NCBI GenBank assembly: GCA_009996555.1
Contig: JAACZX010000139.1
Coordinates: 1-6,563 of the forward strand
DNA from: Chitinophagaceae bacterium
GTDB lineage: Bacteria > Bacteroidota > Bacteroidia > Chitinophagales > Chitinophagaceae
Reading direction: 5' to 3'
Length of the DNA: 6,563 nucleotides
The notes beneath the pieces were generated by a model. The model searched no databases. It was given only the letters and a program-made list of their open reading frames with translations, and was not told the DNA's origin. Below, in pieces: positions 6,189 to 6,563 of this stretch. Position 1 is the stretch's first letter; every line of letters begins with the position of its first letter. The position numbers were made by a program, and so were the translations under genes.

Positions 6189-6563
6189 GATCTCTTTCTT
6201 ACACTCCAGCTGACACCGAAGAGTAAACGTTTAAATGCACTTAATTCTATTTGGCGTTGTGTTTTAAAGCCGGCATCCCAGTACGTCATGGTGATGATGC
6301 CGTTTTCTTCTGAAATATTTTTCAGGATTACAAAATGAGTAGGGATGTGCTTCTTCACCTTCCTGTGATTTTTGCGCCGGAGAATGCTGTTGTTGAGATA
6401 AAGAAACACTTCGCCCATTTCTAATTTATGCTGCAGAAACTGAACTGGCTCTTTCAGTTTCAACCGTATAAGATCATACCCCACACTTTGTATCTCGGCT
6501 TTCATTGTTACCCTCAGCATGTCGTTGAACTTTGATAGATTGGTGGCTGCCCACAATCCCAAT
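6185..6563 (-). CDS. C-terminal part of an unrecognised protein, possibly papain/C39-like (5' end outside window)
   Basis: The frame is open to the right edge; the first visible TTG is unlikely to be a real start, and internal ATG codons would cut a continuous folded region. About 125 residues are visible: a segment with MLRVTMKAEIQSVGYDLIRL, then GEVFLYLNNSILRRK, a basic linker, and PTHFVILKNI...GIITMTYWDAG, ending in a basic tail (SVRKRS). The pairing of HFVIL with a downstream YWDAG, about 20 residues later, resembles the His and Asp/Asn part of papain-fold C39-like or NlpC-like peptidases, whose Cys would lie upstream of the window. This is a weak resemblance, not an identification. The gene ends in an ATGA overlap with the lipoprotein gene, so the two form an operon. 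Confidence 0.75.
   Translation of the reverse strand, partial: LGLWAATNLSKFNDMLRVTMKAEIQSVGYDLIRLKLKEPVQFLQHKLEMGEVFLYLNNSILRRKNHRKVKKHIPTHFVILKNISEENGIITMTYWDAGFKTQRQIELSAFKRLLFGVSWSVRKRS

Overview
The window looks like chromosomal DNA from a member of the Bacteroidota, probably the Chitinophagaceae. The main evidence is a SusD/RagB nutrient-uptake protein, signal peptides ending in Ala-Gln, a lipobox of the Bacteroidota type, moderate GC content and start sites without clear Shine-Dalgarno sequences. The family-level placement is inference. There are no RNA genes, insertion sequences or CRISPR arrays.

Layout: (1) Bases 2-724 (+) hold the C-terminal part of a SusD-like outer-membrane lipoprotein whose start, and presumably its SusC partner, lie to the left of the window. 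(2) A strong hairpin at 742-777 ends this gene and, read the other way, the convergent minus-strand gene. (3) Every other gene is on the minus strand. Reading leftwards from the right edge these are: a cut-off protein (6185-6563) coupled by ATGA to a small lipoprotein (5580-6188); a weak hairpin; a two-gene unit of M14 carboxypeptidase-like secreted proteins (3852-5486, then 2092-3852) joined by TAATG; a clear terminator (1979-2012); a secreted cyclophilin-type peptidyl-prolyl isomerase (1289-1927); and a 100-residue protein of unknown function (782-1084).

The most notable item is the M14 pair. The downstream protein has a complete zinc-carboxypeptidase active site: HxxE, a later His, Asn-Arg, Tyr and a catalytic Glu. 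The upstream paralogue keeps the fold landmarks and both Asp-rich, EF-hand-like loops, but every metal ligand and the catalytic Glu are replaced. It is most simply read as a secreted pseudoenzyme made together with its active relative. Most of the products appear to be exported: two periplasmic or secreted M14 proteins, a periplasmic isomerase and two lipoproteins. The M14 pair is the only set whose members clearly look like functional partners. The SusD gene and the isomerase seem to be independent neighbours.
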